In this document: positions 43,433 through 57,600 of the stretch, in pieces
Numbering within the stretch: the first letter of the stretch is position 1
Layout: each line of letters opens with the position of its first letter
DNA from: Galaxea fascicularis
Lineage: Eukaryota > Cnidaria > Anthozoa > Scleractinia > Euphylliidae
NCBI GenBank assembly: GCA_948470475.1
Contig: OX419338.1
Span: 35,691,095 to 35,755,094 of the forward strand
Reading direction: 5' to 3'
DNA: 64,000 nt
Position numbers and translations under genes: made by a program
The notes under the pieces: model-generated
Seen by the model: only the letters and a program-made list of their open reading frames with translations
What the model was told of the DNA's origin: nothing
The model's database searches: none

Positions 43433-46400
43433 AAAGGTAAATTCTAATAACAGGAGATTGTAATTCTCTCTTATGCGAAGTACGTTTTTCCTTTGCAGAT
43501 TACATTGGCCTAAAAAACGCAAGATTGCTACGGGTGATTCTTCGTTACAATCTCGAATGAGACTAAGGACGGGGATTTCACGATAAACTTTGATCTGCTT
43601 AGATTGATTCTTAACTTTACAAATTATTAATAAGGAAAGACAGCCACAAGAAAGTTAGAAAGTTCCATCCACGATGTTGGCCATATAAACTTCGTGCATC
43701 AATCTCGCATTCCTTGTGCCCCATCTCCAACTGAAGTTGTGTATTTTTTCTTTGTAGGAAAATAAGGAAAACGGCAATTCCAAGGAGATCAAAAATAAAT
43801 TGTTAGGGTAACAATTTATAATAGACTAATGTGAGTCCCACTTGGTTAGTGGACTCTTGCCTGTATCTCTTTCAATCTAGAACAATTACCCATTTTGTGC
43901 GCGCTGAATTTATCGATCTTTGCGGGAGCCTCGGGTTGGCGTTGACCGTGGGGCAGAGTTATTCCACTGGCATTTGCGGCTTTTAACAAACAAAAGCCGA
44001 GAAAAAACAAATTATCCACCCTTAATTGAGATTTCTGTGTCTCGCGAATCATTCAGTTGTTTCGAAAGACACGATACTGCATATGTAGATCAGTTATGGC
44101 TGACACGTAGAAGGCTTGTTTCTAAAGACTGGAGTTTAGGTCAGCGAGGCGCGAACGCTAATGCCCTTTATAGCGTCGAGAACAGCTGGTACTCGCAGAA
44201 ACCCCATTTCTAATAAAATTACCCCTATCGGCTCGTAACTAATGAAAAAATAAAAGTTATCGCCCTAAGGGTTTAATGACAAACAGGAACTGTCCATAAT
44301 AATATTCATTTGTTTTTAATTTGTAATAAACGCCTTCTGTGTTTGTCATAGTAAACATTGTAATATGTTTTAAGAATGCTTTTTTCCCTGATTATTTTTC
44401 CTGTTCATTGTGTAGGCACCGTGAACAGTTGGTCATGTCTGGCGAGCTGACGGGCGTTTATGATCATTTAAGTAACCACGTTTGGTTCCTAATTTCCTAC
44501 TTTATTTCCTATTTTCACAAACCAATACTGCTGAGAAGTAAATGGATTATCAGAGGGCCATAAGTGTGGTTGATATTGAATCAAAGCATTCGTCTCGATG
44601 GTTTCATTTCAGGTTCTGCGCCGACGACAACTTTGAGACCTGATGGCAAGTGATAACTGTTTATCGGTCAAATCATTCTTTAGGCCTCATAATTATTGAG
44701 GAGTGCAATCATTCTTTTACAATGTTTTGGAAGTGTGGCCTGGCTGTTTCCCACGGTAAACTAGGTCGACTCCCGTATCGACATCAATTAAAAACAAACT
44801 CAGATGAAATAAGGACGTACCGCCTCGGCGTTTAAGTGGGTTGTTCAGTGTTCTGCAGACTACGCCTCATCAACTCCTTTGTCTCAGAATTACACGGCGT
44901 GTTCATCCATTCTGACACGGTGCAAAATTTTATTTGGACAATTTACCCGACAAGGTTTTAATAGCATCTACGTTCAAACAATCCATGGATAAAGCCGAAA
45001 ATTAAAGGCAGGACTCAACGACGCAGAAATGCTACAAATGAGTGGCTGCTTCGAGAACCACACGACGATTGATTTGGACGAAGTCAAATATTAAAACTTT
45101 CAGCAATCTACTTTGTTCAGTTTTAACTACGACTTAGTAATGATCAGACGGCGGTTGCATCTTTCGCGAAACCACTTGGAAATAAAGTCAAAATACTGAT
45201 GTCTAATAATAAGGAGTGGTACGGGAGAAATGCTTTTGACTGTCTTAGAGCGAATTCATGGGGATACAAAAATCAAAAGGTCATGACGTCATTAGCTCAT
45301 GCGCAGTGCTGCCAGTGTACACACGATCACCAGATGAAATTTAAAGAAAATTAGTCAAATCGTGCAACAAAAATATCATGCTCAATCAGTTCTCCCCACA
45401 AAGCTGTGTTTCACACGTTCGTAATTTACCTCTGCCTTCCGCATCAACGAATAATTGAGAGCGCGCTATTTACAAATCATGGTAAATCTAATCTACGTCC
45501 AATACTGACAACCGTACGCAACAGCTTTCGAAAGCAGCTTAGGTGACAGAGCCACTTTAAGCTGAGCTCAGACAGATGAATTGAAAGTTCTCTCTAAGTC
45601 AAACGTATTTCCAACTAGAAGTTGAGAACATGCATTTCACTGGACAATATGGTTCCTTCTTAAAATTGCTCGTGATCAATCAGACACACAATTGCAACGA
45701 TGTAACTGACGCGCGAGACATTGGACCGGTTCTTGTCTCTTTACATTGATAAGTTAGCGACTATTTTTCTCTACAGGAATTTAGAGATTGTCAGTTTACA
45801 TTGATTGATTTCCGTTTCACTTTTTCCGTTCCCAAGCTACGCTTGCGTACATGAAAAATATCATTCCGGAACATTCCAGCACACACTAAAGATCCCTACG
45901 ATAATTGCGAATTTTTGCAGCAAGAGACTCTGTTCACTGCCAACAATCTTTGTTGTCTTCAATGCAAAAGAACTAGGCGTTTTATTGCGTTACGAAAAAA
46001 CGTTAATTTGTTTGTAATTTCAAGAGTTCAAACATGATATTCGGAAGATGTAAGCGATTTTTTGTTTCATGACCAAACCCTTTAAGTGTTCAATATCCCA
46101 ACAAACTTGAGAGTTTGTGCAACTGCCGCTGTTATTTCAGACGATATCGATCAGTTGTTATAGTCTTGTAATGACTGTATTACAGCGTATCTTGCTCAGC
46201 TCGCAGCTTTCGATAACCAAATTGCAAACACACACTACAGTAGAGGGAGTGGCTTTCAAACTTTTTTTTTTTCATTTGAAAGAATTACCTCTTCCATATA
46301 AAATTGCTTTGGTGTTTTATCAGCTTCAAAGTATTGCGTGTGGACGCGGGCACTTAACGTGTTGCCATAGTAATTGAGAATAAACAAATAACATAAGGTT

Positions 46401-46813
46401 CACAATGTCCACTTGGTACGTTTTTCACTCACCGATGGATTTTTGGCCAACAATATTTTTTACATCCAGCCATTACTTTCTCTTTAAGTATATTATGATT
46501 CTATTTCCTGAATTTGGGGCTTTGTGGTGATCGCTTTTAATGCGTTTTACTTTCTTATATTCTGATTTGGTTCAGTGCTCGAAAACTGAAATAATTTGTA
46601 AAATATTAAGTTTGCGTCATTTTATTAATTCTATAAGAATTAGAAATGCAAAGATGTAAAGTAGATAAGTTCTGGTATTGAACGCAAAGTAAAAGCAATT
46701 TTCGCTAGAAGGAAGAGTGTTCTTTTATTTTTAAAGATATCAATTAAGATATGGGATTTTCGGTTGACAGTTCTTAAATAATTAAAAAGTATAATAAAAG
46801 CTATATTTCAAAT

Positions 46814-46993
46814 GGGTGCGTTCCTTTGGGATGATCCAGATCAGGATCAATGATCCAAGATCACTCGGATTTGGTGTATAAAAGGAACCCAGGAATCCAA
46901 TCTGAGCAAGGATACTCGGTTCCTTTAGAACACCATGATCAGAACAGATCTTGGAGGATCATTGATCCTGGATCATCCCAAAGGAACGCACCC
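46814..46993. mobile_element. MITE, ends GGGTGCGTTCCTTTGGGATG
   Basis: 46814-46837 and 46970-46993 are inverted repeats (GGGTGCGTTCCTTTGGGATG, ATCC), and pairing continues through GATCAATGATCC. GATC-rich interior, 180 bp, no open frame. The end sequence is of the kind seen in hAT-related elements, but I could not find a clear 8-bp target duplication. Confidence 0.85.
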
Positions 46994-48799
46994 TTTAGAT
47001 CTTTACGGGTGTGGATTGTAGACAGCTCTGTTTGTCATGACAAATTCGATTGATTCGGGACGCATGGAATGTAACACTCGAGGTTATGTAAAAACACACC
47101 ATCCTGAGTTGTTGTTTGACGTTGCACTTGGATTGCAATTTCGTCAATTTCAATATTTTTGTAGACGATTTGTCGGCGTTTGTGAGCGGCTAATTTTAAA
47201 CCAATCCAATCCAGTTAAGACATTTTTGGAAGGACGCATCAAGGACAGCTTCTAAAAGACGGCAAATACCGAAAATGAGTATTCGATCAGACGGCATCGA
47301 GTGAAAACTGACCTTGCCGAGGGGTCAGTCTAGAAATGTGTCCCATATTCTGTGAACATGTCAGACATAACCTTTCCGGATTGTTGGTCAAAGCGTGATC
47401 ATGATTTTTCACAGGAATTTAAGAAAAACGGATTTGTTCCTTACGACAAAACCAGTCCATAGAGCTGACTGTAAGCTACGTATGTTTCTGGAGGCAAGCA
47501 CCACGGTTGTGTTTCGCTATTACACGTTGAAACTTTTCCAAGTTGACGTGCAAAAATCAATGTAATTATAATTAAACTCGAAGGTTAATACAAAGTTACA
47601 ATATAAAAAAAACTATTACAAACATCCAGCGATTCTCCAAAACAGTGTACGACTTTTAGAGGCCTTAAGATGTAAAACTGTTTGAAAATTTTGTCAGACT
47701 GGAGCTCATTCATGACAAAAGTTTGTTCAACAGTACAAGCAAGGAGAGCTTGGCAAGTTTTCATTTGGAAAACGGGTTTGTCTGAGGCGTTTGTCTGAGC
47801 CTTGGGATGTGTTACTATGAGACGTAATAATAAATGTTTCAGAGTGCGTCATTGAGCACTTCAGACAATATGCAAGCCGTATACATACAAATAAATAAAG
47901 ACGTCTTTAAGTTATCTTTAGAGCAAACAAATATCAAAGTCTTTTAGTTTGATGCCCACAAGTAGTCGTTTGAAGAAGGTTGCCGCCACCTTAATAACAT
48001 AATTGAATAATTTCAGGTTTCCATGGTGCTTTAATTTGTTCACGGTATCTTTTTAAGTATTTTGAGTTATTTTGTCTATTGAGTAAATATGGTTGCGAGG
48101 AATCAATGATTGCATCAGACACTGAAGTTATTGGCATAATTGTGGCCCTATTCGGTTTTTTGTATTGTGAATGACTGTTGTTCCCGAATATCGTGTGTCA
48201 GAATATGCCGCCGCAGGTCAATTTTGTTTCAAACTTAGCAGCTTAACATTGAATATGATGAGCCAACTGATACAGAACAACGAACAGAAATGCGTTTACA
48301 AAGAAATGATAATTTACGCATGTGCTCTGCACTCTCCAATTCTACCTTAGAAAAGTAATTTTAAGGTTTCAACTTCAAACTTATGACGCCCTTGGTATCC
48401 CAGTGCGATTCTTCCCTGACCAGGTCAGCCATTACAGTAGTTGAAGATCTCTTTCAGTTTACAAATGTCCGCATTTCATTAACTTAGAGATTCTCCACTA
48501 TTGTGCGTGTTCTACTGAATGGTTTACTATTGATAAAAGATGTTAAATGAAATATCTGAGGTAAGTTATGCAAAGCGAGTGGTATGACGCAAATATCATT
48601 GAAATTGAGCAAAAATACCTTATACTGAATAGGGAATACTTACGAGCAAAGAAACAAATGGATAAACGTTTTGCTATCTTATCAACTCGAAAATCGAATA
48701 ACACGCTCAATGCGACTCAGTTTAACTAAACGATGCTTGGGGGTTTTAGGTGACTTGGTGAAGGAAAGACCAGTTAGCATTTTTCTCCGAGTATGCGCT

Positions 48800-49440
48800 G
48801 CTGTTTACTAATTATCCTTCACTGGGTGATTTTAACTTTTCGAGTTTGCGGAATTAATGTGCGACCTTTTTTTCAATTGAAAGCTGTTGAGTGGTGATTT
48901 TTCCTTGATTGTTTTCACGATATACCAGGTGTCTCTGCCTTTCTAATGTGTTGATGGAACATTCAAGCGAAAGCTGGCTAGTAGTGCCTTCTTGTACGTG
49001 ATGCTGTATCTAACGCTGTACAAATTGGTTTTAACTGTTAAGTCTTGAAGTGTGACCATTCAGGTCTAATAGCTGTGAACAATATTTTCCCTTGGTGTGA
49101 GTTTGCTATGCTGCACAACTATTGGATACACCGACAGATACACTACGGATACACTATCCTACAAGTGACCATTGAAATTAAACCTATTGAGCAGTTCTTT
49201 TCTGTGGCTCTGCCACCTTTTTCATTTTATTATACTTTACAAGGCGGCTCCTGGGTGGTTCTAACTTTTTGAGTTTGTGGAAACCCTAAAGTAAAATCCA
49301 AAAGTATGACCATTCAAATGAAAGTGTCATGAGCAGCACCCTCCTGTGGTGCTGTTGTTCATTATGCTGAACGACTAAAGTGTTTCTAACTTTTTAGTCT
49401 CTACATCAAGGCCTACAGTGTGGGCGAACATGCTAGAAAA
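48800..49440. repeat. Diverged tandem array, units of about 120-230 bp
   Basis: Two motifs alternate. TTTTAAC/TTCTAACTTTTTGAGT occurs near 48830, 49030, 49260 and 49383. TGACCATTCAAATGAAAG or variants occur near 48860, 49055, 49163 and 49307. GAGCAG and CTGTACAA-like spacers lie between. Another isolated GTGGTTCTAACTTT is at 50092. Old satellite or composite repeat. Confidence 0.55.
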
Positions 49441-52400
49441 TATATCGATTATTTAGCTAGCTTGTGAAGTAAGAAAATACCACCTTTTTAATTGTGTTTA
49501 CCACGCTGCACCAGAACGGCGTTCGACTTTGTTTGTGAGATCTGATGTAAACGAAGTCTATGAATTGTTTGAAAAAAGGTGCTCCTTTCGCCACGAAGAC
49601 AACTCATTTGCGCAAAGGAATCTTCACTATGAAATATGTTGAGTAATGCGTGCAGCTGGAGTGAAAGTGTTTCGGTTCTTGCTAAAAAAGGAACCTTTGA
49701 ATAAAGTGCATACAAGTCATCATTTGGCCAGTATATATATAATTTATTAATCACTGCTTAATTATTTTAGTTTTGGTGCACTTAGCAACCAAGGTAATCA
49801 AAGTTATTGCTGAACTTAAAATAGCAGTTGATGTTAAGAAAGAACGAAGAAGCAACTTTGCAATTCTTTTTTGTTTCTTAAGTTAACTATATCACTAATT
49901 GGGTCAAAACGCTGACGTGTTAATTTTTCTACTTTTTCAACCAAAATTCTTTGTTTGCCCCATTTCCTGTAGCTGTAATATTTTGTCTCTCTCAATGTTA
50001 AAAACAGGAATAAAAAAGTGCAACAAACTGATTGCACGGACGTCATTGGTAAAGATTTTCCTCCATTGTGCTCAGCACAGAGCTGTTCAAAGTGGTTCTA
50101 ACTTTACAATCAATACTATTTGTTTTGTGATATTTTTCAAAACTAACTTCTGGCGTTTTGATCAATGTCTTTCTTGCCAGCACTTGCCACTTTTTGAATC
50201 GACTTATATAGGTAGCTTGAAGACCAAAATGAATAACGCAAGAGCTAAAGCTCTAAAGTGTTTGATGGGCATCAAGACATCCTTTTATTAAACCCCTCTG
50301 AGAGAGCATTCGAGTTAGTCTCGTATGGCGTTGTCTGTATTATTCAAGAATTGGTTCTTCAAACCGTTTTGTAGCTTAAGTGCATTTATCATAGCAGATC
50401 AGTATCGCTAATACAATAGATTAGTGCAGTTTTTTTAATCCTCTGTACTATGTATCGGGTCGTGTTCACTAGAACTGTTTATAAGCTTAGATATCGTAGA
50501 TAAACGTGACACCCCTCCCGGAGCTACAGAGGTTTACATTCCTTGCAAAGTGCATCAAGGAAACTTCAAGAAGGTTCTCAAAATTTGTCAAGTCTTGTTC
50601 CGTTCTGTGTAGGACGCTTCAACCAATAGAAGAAGAAATGGTAGCAATGTCACCTGATACTTTCAGGGTGTTGTGTTTAGCAAGGGTAAAGGCTAGAAAA
50701 CGCTCCTGTTCTCATAGTTTTTTGCGACGTGTGGTCAGTTTTTACAGGCACGATCTAGGTAATCTTTTAAGAGTAAACAATTTCTTGCGTGAGTTTTGAC
50801 TGTGATATCGGATTAGTCTTCCACTGATTGGTTAATTGTTCCTAAGGCACGCGAAGGTTTGGAAAATTCCACTAATTTTTAAGCTGTTTTCCAGAGAGTT
50901 GCTTCATGGCCACTTCCACCGACCAATATTTATCAGATATGCAACTAAAATGCTGGCCATGTTTTTTCAGAAACGTAATTCGTCCGTAATAAAGACAATC
51001 TTTTAACTGTAACTGAAATCACAATAGGAAACTTTAAGAATCGTTACGGTGCAAAAATTTTCATGTAATGATATTCCCCATCTTGATCTTATATAATTTG
51101 GTATTCAGTCCCATTAAAGCCATTTAAATAAACTTTTATTTGTTGTTAGAACAATAAAGCGTTTTATTTCATCAATCAGGTTTCTCCAGAATAGTTGATA
51201 CGTGCTTTTAGAGCATGTTCAGCTTCGTACGTGACACGAATGATCATAGTTACTGGAAGTCATGATACTAAGCAACACTGATAAATACACATGGAGCAGA
51301 ATGGCTAGATAGCCGAAGCTTAACCCTGAAAGTTCGCAAAACTAAAATAGCGAACAAGGTGCACGATCAGCCCACCCATTCCGGTGAAATCCGATTTCTT
51401 TTTCGGAGCCTGTTTGACAGCTTCTTCGCGTACTAAATAAATGAAACTCCACATGCAATCACCACATGTAGAAATTTCCACAGAACGAAGTTTGCATATA
51501 ATCAAGTTTATCCACTAATTCGGAAGAAGTTCTTCGCTGACTTGCTTGTTACCGCAAATAGAACGCCTTGCTGGATTCCCCGATTAAAGCAGCTTTGAAG
51601 TTGGGGTTCTATTGTCCCACGTTTTTCGTCCGGTTATATAAGCGCCTTTCCAGCGACACTCTTCATACGTTTTCATGGTTTCAGTATTTTATCAAATGAT
51701 ATTTGGAATTTTTCATGGCTTTTGGGTTTTGGGGTCCTGTAAGAGACCTGTAAGAGATTACTGTGACAAAATGCAAACCAGCCGATTTTTCTAATGGTTC
51801 GGATCATGAGCTCAACATAAAATTAATCATACCAACTCAACTCAAATTTCAGCGAATAAACTGAATTGATAACGAGTGCATTTGGCTATCATATCAAAAT
51901 GACTTGACCCTTTCAAAGTGTGTCGAGAACCTTTCGCCTTAAAATGGACATACAAAACTAATATCAAACTATTTCGGCAGCTAATTTTAGGTTTGGAATA
52001 CAGAGCTAATTACGGTGCGGTTTTTAAAAATATTTCCTTTGCTATTTTTGAACACAACCTGAAAGCCTGAGAGGCTTGAAGCGATAGTTCTCGCACAGTT
52101 TCTTTCAAAATTTAATATTTTCAGTGATAATGTGGTAGTGTGGTTGAGGTCGATGACTTAAGTTGCATTAGAAAGGTCGGAGAGATGTACAGTTGGTGCT
52201 TGGTTTAGGGCGCTGTCTATTACTGTCTAAAATGGTCTAAATTTGGCCCCCGTTTGGATCAACCATTGTATGATTGTTTGACCCATGGTGTTTTGCCGCC
52301 ACCGTGAGAAAGTTTGCCAGTTTTTGTGAAGCGATTCGCTGAAAGCACACTTACTTTAACCACAGCAAATATTTGTTTTTAAGCCGCCAGCGAGCCAATA

Positions 52401-53502
52401 TCAGCAAATTCGTTCTCGTTAAAAGGTTGTTAATCTTAGCGCATACCTAACAATAGACACCAATTGCGCCTCACATTTTCAGTCCCACGGAAAACCCAGA
52501 GAACAATATGCTTTTCACGGTTTATTTAAATACGCTAATGGTTTATTCAAAAACACGCAAAATAACATGACTATTACTCGCTCTGCTCAATAGATGTCAA
52601 GTAATAAGTTCAGTAAGCTCCATTGCAAGGACACCCAAGCGCTTTCTTTGATTGAAAAAGCAGATCGTATCATCCATGAGATTCACTGCCGAATACTCCA
52701 GATTTTAATGGGATAAGAAAGACTGGCATGATTTTGAAAGCCGGAAAAAGTACTTCAAAAAATACGGCCTCACTTCTTGTACTAATGCGTTGCCTTTCAT
52801 TAGACTAAGGGTTTTCCTGGTTTGTGGCAGGAGGGGAATGTGGTCTTACCTCTTCGTCCGTTAAATAAATGTATACATACTCACTGGTTTATTCATTGCG
52901 TTCCAATCGACCTACGAAATGTGCACTAAGCATAAAGAAATTGTAGGTCAATATTTCGCAAAACATTAATTGCTTTGTTTGTGTCACAACCGAAAAAGCG
53001 TAGAAGTAGAGAACAAATTGAAACTCCATGGAAGCTTGAACAAGGCAGTGCACGGAACGCTTTCACCTGAATGCGGGGATACTGTAATTATTAAAGTGTA
53101 CTTTGCCAGATCGACTGCATCCTTGCAAACAATAGAAGTTCCTTGTGCCACCCACTAGGAAAATAACAAACAGAGATGTGTTTTGACAGGAAATTATAGT
53201 GGGGGTAATGTATAACTCTTGTTAGTGACAACCGCAAACAATAGGGGCGTGGATGTTAATTAACACAAGTCTAAATGCGATTATATCGTCGTATTTTTTA
53301 AACATCCGACCAGTTCTTGGCGGCCCCATGCGCTGGATCCACTTTGATTGAAATATTCACACGAACGCGGAAACGACTACTCGCGCATAGGCGGTAAGCA
53401 CCCTATTTAGTAGCTACGTGATGATATCGATGTCTCGGTGGGGAAGGAATTAGAGTGAATTCGAGCCGCCACACAAAACACAATACTGACCAGTACCATT
53501 AG
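49441..53502. other. No gene recognised
   Basis: Short frames only (49899-50291, 50506-50799, 52970-53158), none with a domain I know. The last few hundred bases are likely the regulatory region of the forkhead gene. Confidence 0.4.
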
Positions 53503-53652
53503 CATTATTCAGTTGAAATATTGATACACTACAAGCCAATCAAATCTCAATACAAAAATCCCACTCGATACAAAAGCAAGCAACGCCGGAGTACCAGCAG
53601 AACCTTAACAGACTCAACACAAGTAACTTCATCGTTGTCAGACTTAGAGATC

Positions 53653-54675
53653 ATGATTTCGTCAACTGAAGTCGGCGGATCTGCCTTCACCCCGGTTTCA
53701 ATTCCCAAGTCACCATCAAATGAGGTCGATGAAGACAGAGACGCTGATATTCACTGGAGCAACAGTAATCCAAGCCAGATACCTTTTTCTCGCCATCTCT
53801 GGTCAGTCTGGGGTCCATATTCTCCTACGTTTGGTCCCTCGGCCATGGATCACGTTCTCAAGCCTTCAAGCCCACCACTTTGGCCTATCTGTTCATTGGG
53901 AGGCCCCGCGTATCCCTCATTTTGGAAGGAGCGATTCCACCAATTCAGATTCGGTTCGTATTCCGACGAAGAGAAGCCAAGTCAGTCATACATTGGACTT
54001 ATCGCTGAGGCGATCCTAAGTTCACCAGAAGAAAAACTTATCTTGAGTGACATCTACAACTACATCCTCAGCCATTATCCTTACTTCAGGAACAAAGGCA
54101 CTGGGTGGAGAAATAGCATTCGCCATAACCTTTCGTTGAACGACTGTTTTGTCAAAGCCGGCCGCAGTCCTAACGGAAAGGGCCATTTCTGGGCGATCAG
54201 CTCCCTGTATTATGACGACTTCCGACGCGGAGACTTCAGGAGAAGAAGAATACAGAAGCGTTCACACAAAAGCAGAAGAACGTCCAGCGAGTCATCTAAA
54301 GAAGATGTTGTCATCTGCAAGGCCGAGAGTACCGAAGAGGTGGGAAAAGGCACTGAGGAAGCTGACGAGGTTCTTGAATGCTCAACAACCGATTGTGCTG
54401 ATCAGAAGGACGAGGACGTCTCAGAGAAAGTTGAAGTGTCTCAAGAAAAGCGCAAGTCATTTGACATGGCAAGTCTCTTAGCCCCAGATAGAGGACAGCG
54501 GCAAGCGGGCCTCCTTCTACCGGTATATCCCAGACACTTTGAGCCGAGTCTTGTGTACAACTCGTATCCGATGCATTCCGGCGAATATATTTCTCCATCG
54601 CCCGCCTTTGACCGGCTTCATGCATCAGAACCAACCAGACTTATCTTTCCGTACAACTACAGGCTTGCCTGCTAA
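53653..54675 (+). CDS. FOXQ2: FOXQ2-type forkhead transcription factor, 340 aa
   Basis: The first in-frame ATG is at 53653. The frame is open upstream to 53503 without an ATG, and ATTATTCAG at 53504-53512 could be an acceptor, so a 5' coding exon is possible (it would add about 46 residues). The forkhead domain lies at about residues 107-200: QSYIGLIAEAILSS, LILSDIYNYILSHYPYFRNK, GWRNSIRHNLSLNDCFVKAG and GKGHFWAI. It is followed by DDFRRGDFRRRRIQKR, the extension typical of FOXQ2. The NSIRHNLSLN recognition helix is intact. An acidic linker precedes SFDMASLLA (about 269-277), which fits an eh1 motif that recruits Groucho/TLE corepressors. FOXQ2 marks the aboral/apical territory in cnidarian and bilaterian larvae; cnidarians have several paralogues and I cannot say which this is. 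Confidence 0.92.
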   Translation: MISSTEVGGSAFTPVSIPKSPSNEVDEDRDADIHWSNSNPSQIPFSRHLWSVWGPYSPTFGPSAMDHVLKPSSPPLWPICSLGGPAYPSFWKERFHQFRFGSYSDEEKPSQSYIGLIAEAILSSPEEKLILSDIYNYILSHYPYFRNKGTGWRNSIRHNLSLNDCFVKAGRSPNGKGHFWAISSLYYDDFRRGDFRRRRIQKRSHKSRRTSSESSKEDVVICKAESTEEVGKGTEEADEVLECSTTDCADQKDEDVSEKVEVSQEKRKSFDMASLLAPDRGQRQAGLLLPVYPRHFEPSLVYNSYPMHSGEYISPSPAFDRLHASEPTRLIFPYNYRLAC

Positions 54676-57600
54676 ATCAGACTTATCTTGGTCAAAGAAC
54701 TTTAAGGTTGGAATAAACTGATTTACGTTGCTGATGGGAAGCGGTTGGCGTTTGTGGCCATGTGGAATTCAGTGCGTTTAGTGTCTTAGTCACAAGCCTG
54801 ACTAATTGACGAAATTTTGAACAATAAAGAACAGTGTTTGTAGACTTAACAGGGCCAAAGAATAAAAAACGTTTGAGAATCTAACGATAAACTCCAATGA
54901 GGCTTGGATTTATCGATAATATTTTGGCCCTGAACCGAACAAATCGAAATCAAAGGGAAATGTAAATATAGTTCTAAAATATTCGACTATGTGGAATGAG
55001 AAATTATTCCTGTTATAGGGAATCGAATGAACTGAGCATATTGCAAAGCTGTAAAAAAATCTCTCTTTCAGTGAAAAGAAAATTACCGGTTGAAGTCACA
55101 CAAATAAGTTAAGGTGGAATTTACAAAGAAAATGATATATAAATAATTACAGATTTGTTATCAATTTACTTATCAAGAAGAGAAAAAGTTAATGCAACAG
55201 CTTTAAATTATTCCGTGATAAGAATTAGATTTTTTCGACGATAAATGTGTATTTGAGGGCGAAATGCCAACTTGTTCAAATTTATTGCAGTTATTTTTTT
55301 TTTTTTGGCAGATTAGTTATTTCCTTAGGGAAGGTATTGTTTGCATGCAAACCTTAAGCATGAGATATATTCTTACTGTTTTTGTGTAATGGCTCATAAA
55401 CAAAGTTAAATTACTTGCCTTCTAAAGACTTTAATCGTGTGTTATAAAGAACCAGTTTCGTGGGTAGTGTACATGCTTTACTGAAGAACTGGAAGACATG
55501 TGGTTAGCGTCTCTGAATTTTGAATAAACTTTATTGGATCATTAATTGCGGTTTCCTGATTAATTTATTGTTTTTCGCCGCACATTAATCTTTGTTTAAA
55601 ACAAACCTTGATCTGTGTTCCAAAAGTAAACTATTTACTGACAGTAAACTTGTGAAGTCTGACGTGTCAGTTTGAAGGAAACACGAAAATATAAAAATAA
55701 AACAAACTCGACAGCACCGGAACAGTTTACTTCTGCTGAGAGATTGATCGATATTTGATGTAAGAGCGCCTCTTAGCACAAAGTTGTAAGCATTTTTAAT
55801 CCGTGCCAGCAAAAGATTTGAGTCTTGCATATTCTGTTTTTGCTGAAAAATGCTGGTGGTGACACCAAGCTGGAAAGGAACTGAGGGTTATTAAATGGGA
55901 AAAACACACTTCCGCGTAGCTTTAAACCACCAAAATTGTGTTCCTGTTCAATACCTGGTAGAATAGTTGAATTTAACAAGCGTCAAGAACCAGAATGAAA
56001 TCTTTAAGGGAAATACGTCACTGTGTCCTTAACGTTGAAATGAGGGCAATATGACTCATTATATTATTTCAAATATTTTTTACTGTAAATTAAACATAGA
56101 AATCTCCTGGTAGATATAATATTACAGAATATTTTGCTTTCAGAAATGAGAACATTTGTTAGATATTGTTTGTTAGCAGAGTTTAACAAGTAAAAACAGC
56201 TTAAAACACACGCAATCGATTACGAAGTTTACTACCCCACGCATCGTCTTCAACGCCGTTTCAGTCTGTCGAATATCGAGCTGTTACTATCCGGCAGAAA
56301 CTTCTCTCTTCCTTGAAAAAGGTGTTCTTGAAATACTTATGTACTTATAAACGACAAAAGATGAATAGAAGGGTGATTAATTCCAATCTAATGGAGAGAA
56401 TAGCGATTCCGGTTTTTTCGTTTAATTGAGTTAAAATACTGATTGTCTTTGTACGAACTTATTCATTCTTAGACAAATGCAAAAATATTATAAATCAATT
56501 TAGCCAAAATACAACTTACACAACTTTATACCATAACACCGATGTTTAAATCTACGAGAATAGTGATATTTCGAGTTTTGTGTAACGTTAACTAAGATGG
56601 ATGTTCGAGACTCTCCTAAACACTGCCATATCAATAGATGATTTAGTTAATTGCTGGAAATTTCACGCGTGAGTTTCTAACCGTTTGAAAGAAATACTGC
56701 AAATGGAAAATATCCATGTATTATCAAAGTTTAATATATATTTATCGGGAAGTTATATAGAAGCTAAACTAGTAGTCCAGTTGTTTAAGTCTGAAACAAA
56801 TCCCAAAGTCTGGCAATTCAGAAGAAAGAAATTGAAAACCTGATGCAGCAAGACCTTTTTAAGAGATAAAATTCATCTTTATTCAGTGCTAAATTTACTG
56901 TGAAAGGCGCTGACTAGTTGAATAAAACTCATTCAGCATTATACCTATTGAAGCTTTGTGCACAGTGTGAATAAATCCTCGCCATTAAGTTCTACTAAAA
57001 GTGCATCTGAAGAGGCAAACCTACTTGTTAGTTCGCAATTATCACCGAGGAACTGTACAATAGTCTTCTTTGTAACTACGAACAAAGCAAACTTTGGTAG
57101 TCTTATTTTCGAACTTGTTCTATGCTGACTTGGTTCGGAAAGGCGTTAGATATCGCCGCCGAAGATTAGTATAAATTTCAACGGTTCGGTAATGAATTCT
57201 AGTATAGAATAAAGTAAGTAGACTGCAACTAATCATTCAATTTGTTCCACCAATTTCACGCTCAAAGCTCTTGGTCAGTAACTTGGTTCAAACTTCTATT
57301 TCGCAAAGCTGTTATATTCACACGAAATGAATTACCTTTTTTTATTGCCCTTTTAAAATGAACTTATAGACACAAAGGTAGCTTGTTCAAAAGTGCCAAA
57401 AAAGGTGATTAATAAGATTGACGAATGGCTTCCCCGCCACATTTGATTAAAACGAAGAGAAAGAACGGGCTTTCTGCTAAAATAGGTGATCGAGCAGACT
57501 GAGTTAATTTAATGTGACAGGATATGTGTTAAACAATAAGTTATTTCAGTAATTTGAAAACCTCATGTCAAGGATTACCGCAATGCTGATGAAAAACAAT

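Larger units (their letters stand above)
37491..48759. other. Gene-poor stretch with simple repeats and one MITE
   Basis: I find no coding region with a recognisable domain. Separate entries cover the AAT/ATT palindrome, the poly-G tract, the repeat tail at 42798 and the MITE at 46814. The frames at 39614-39919, 43920-44213 and 46117-46377 are short and unsupported. Confidence 0.4.
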
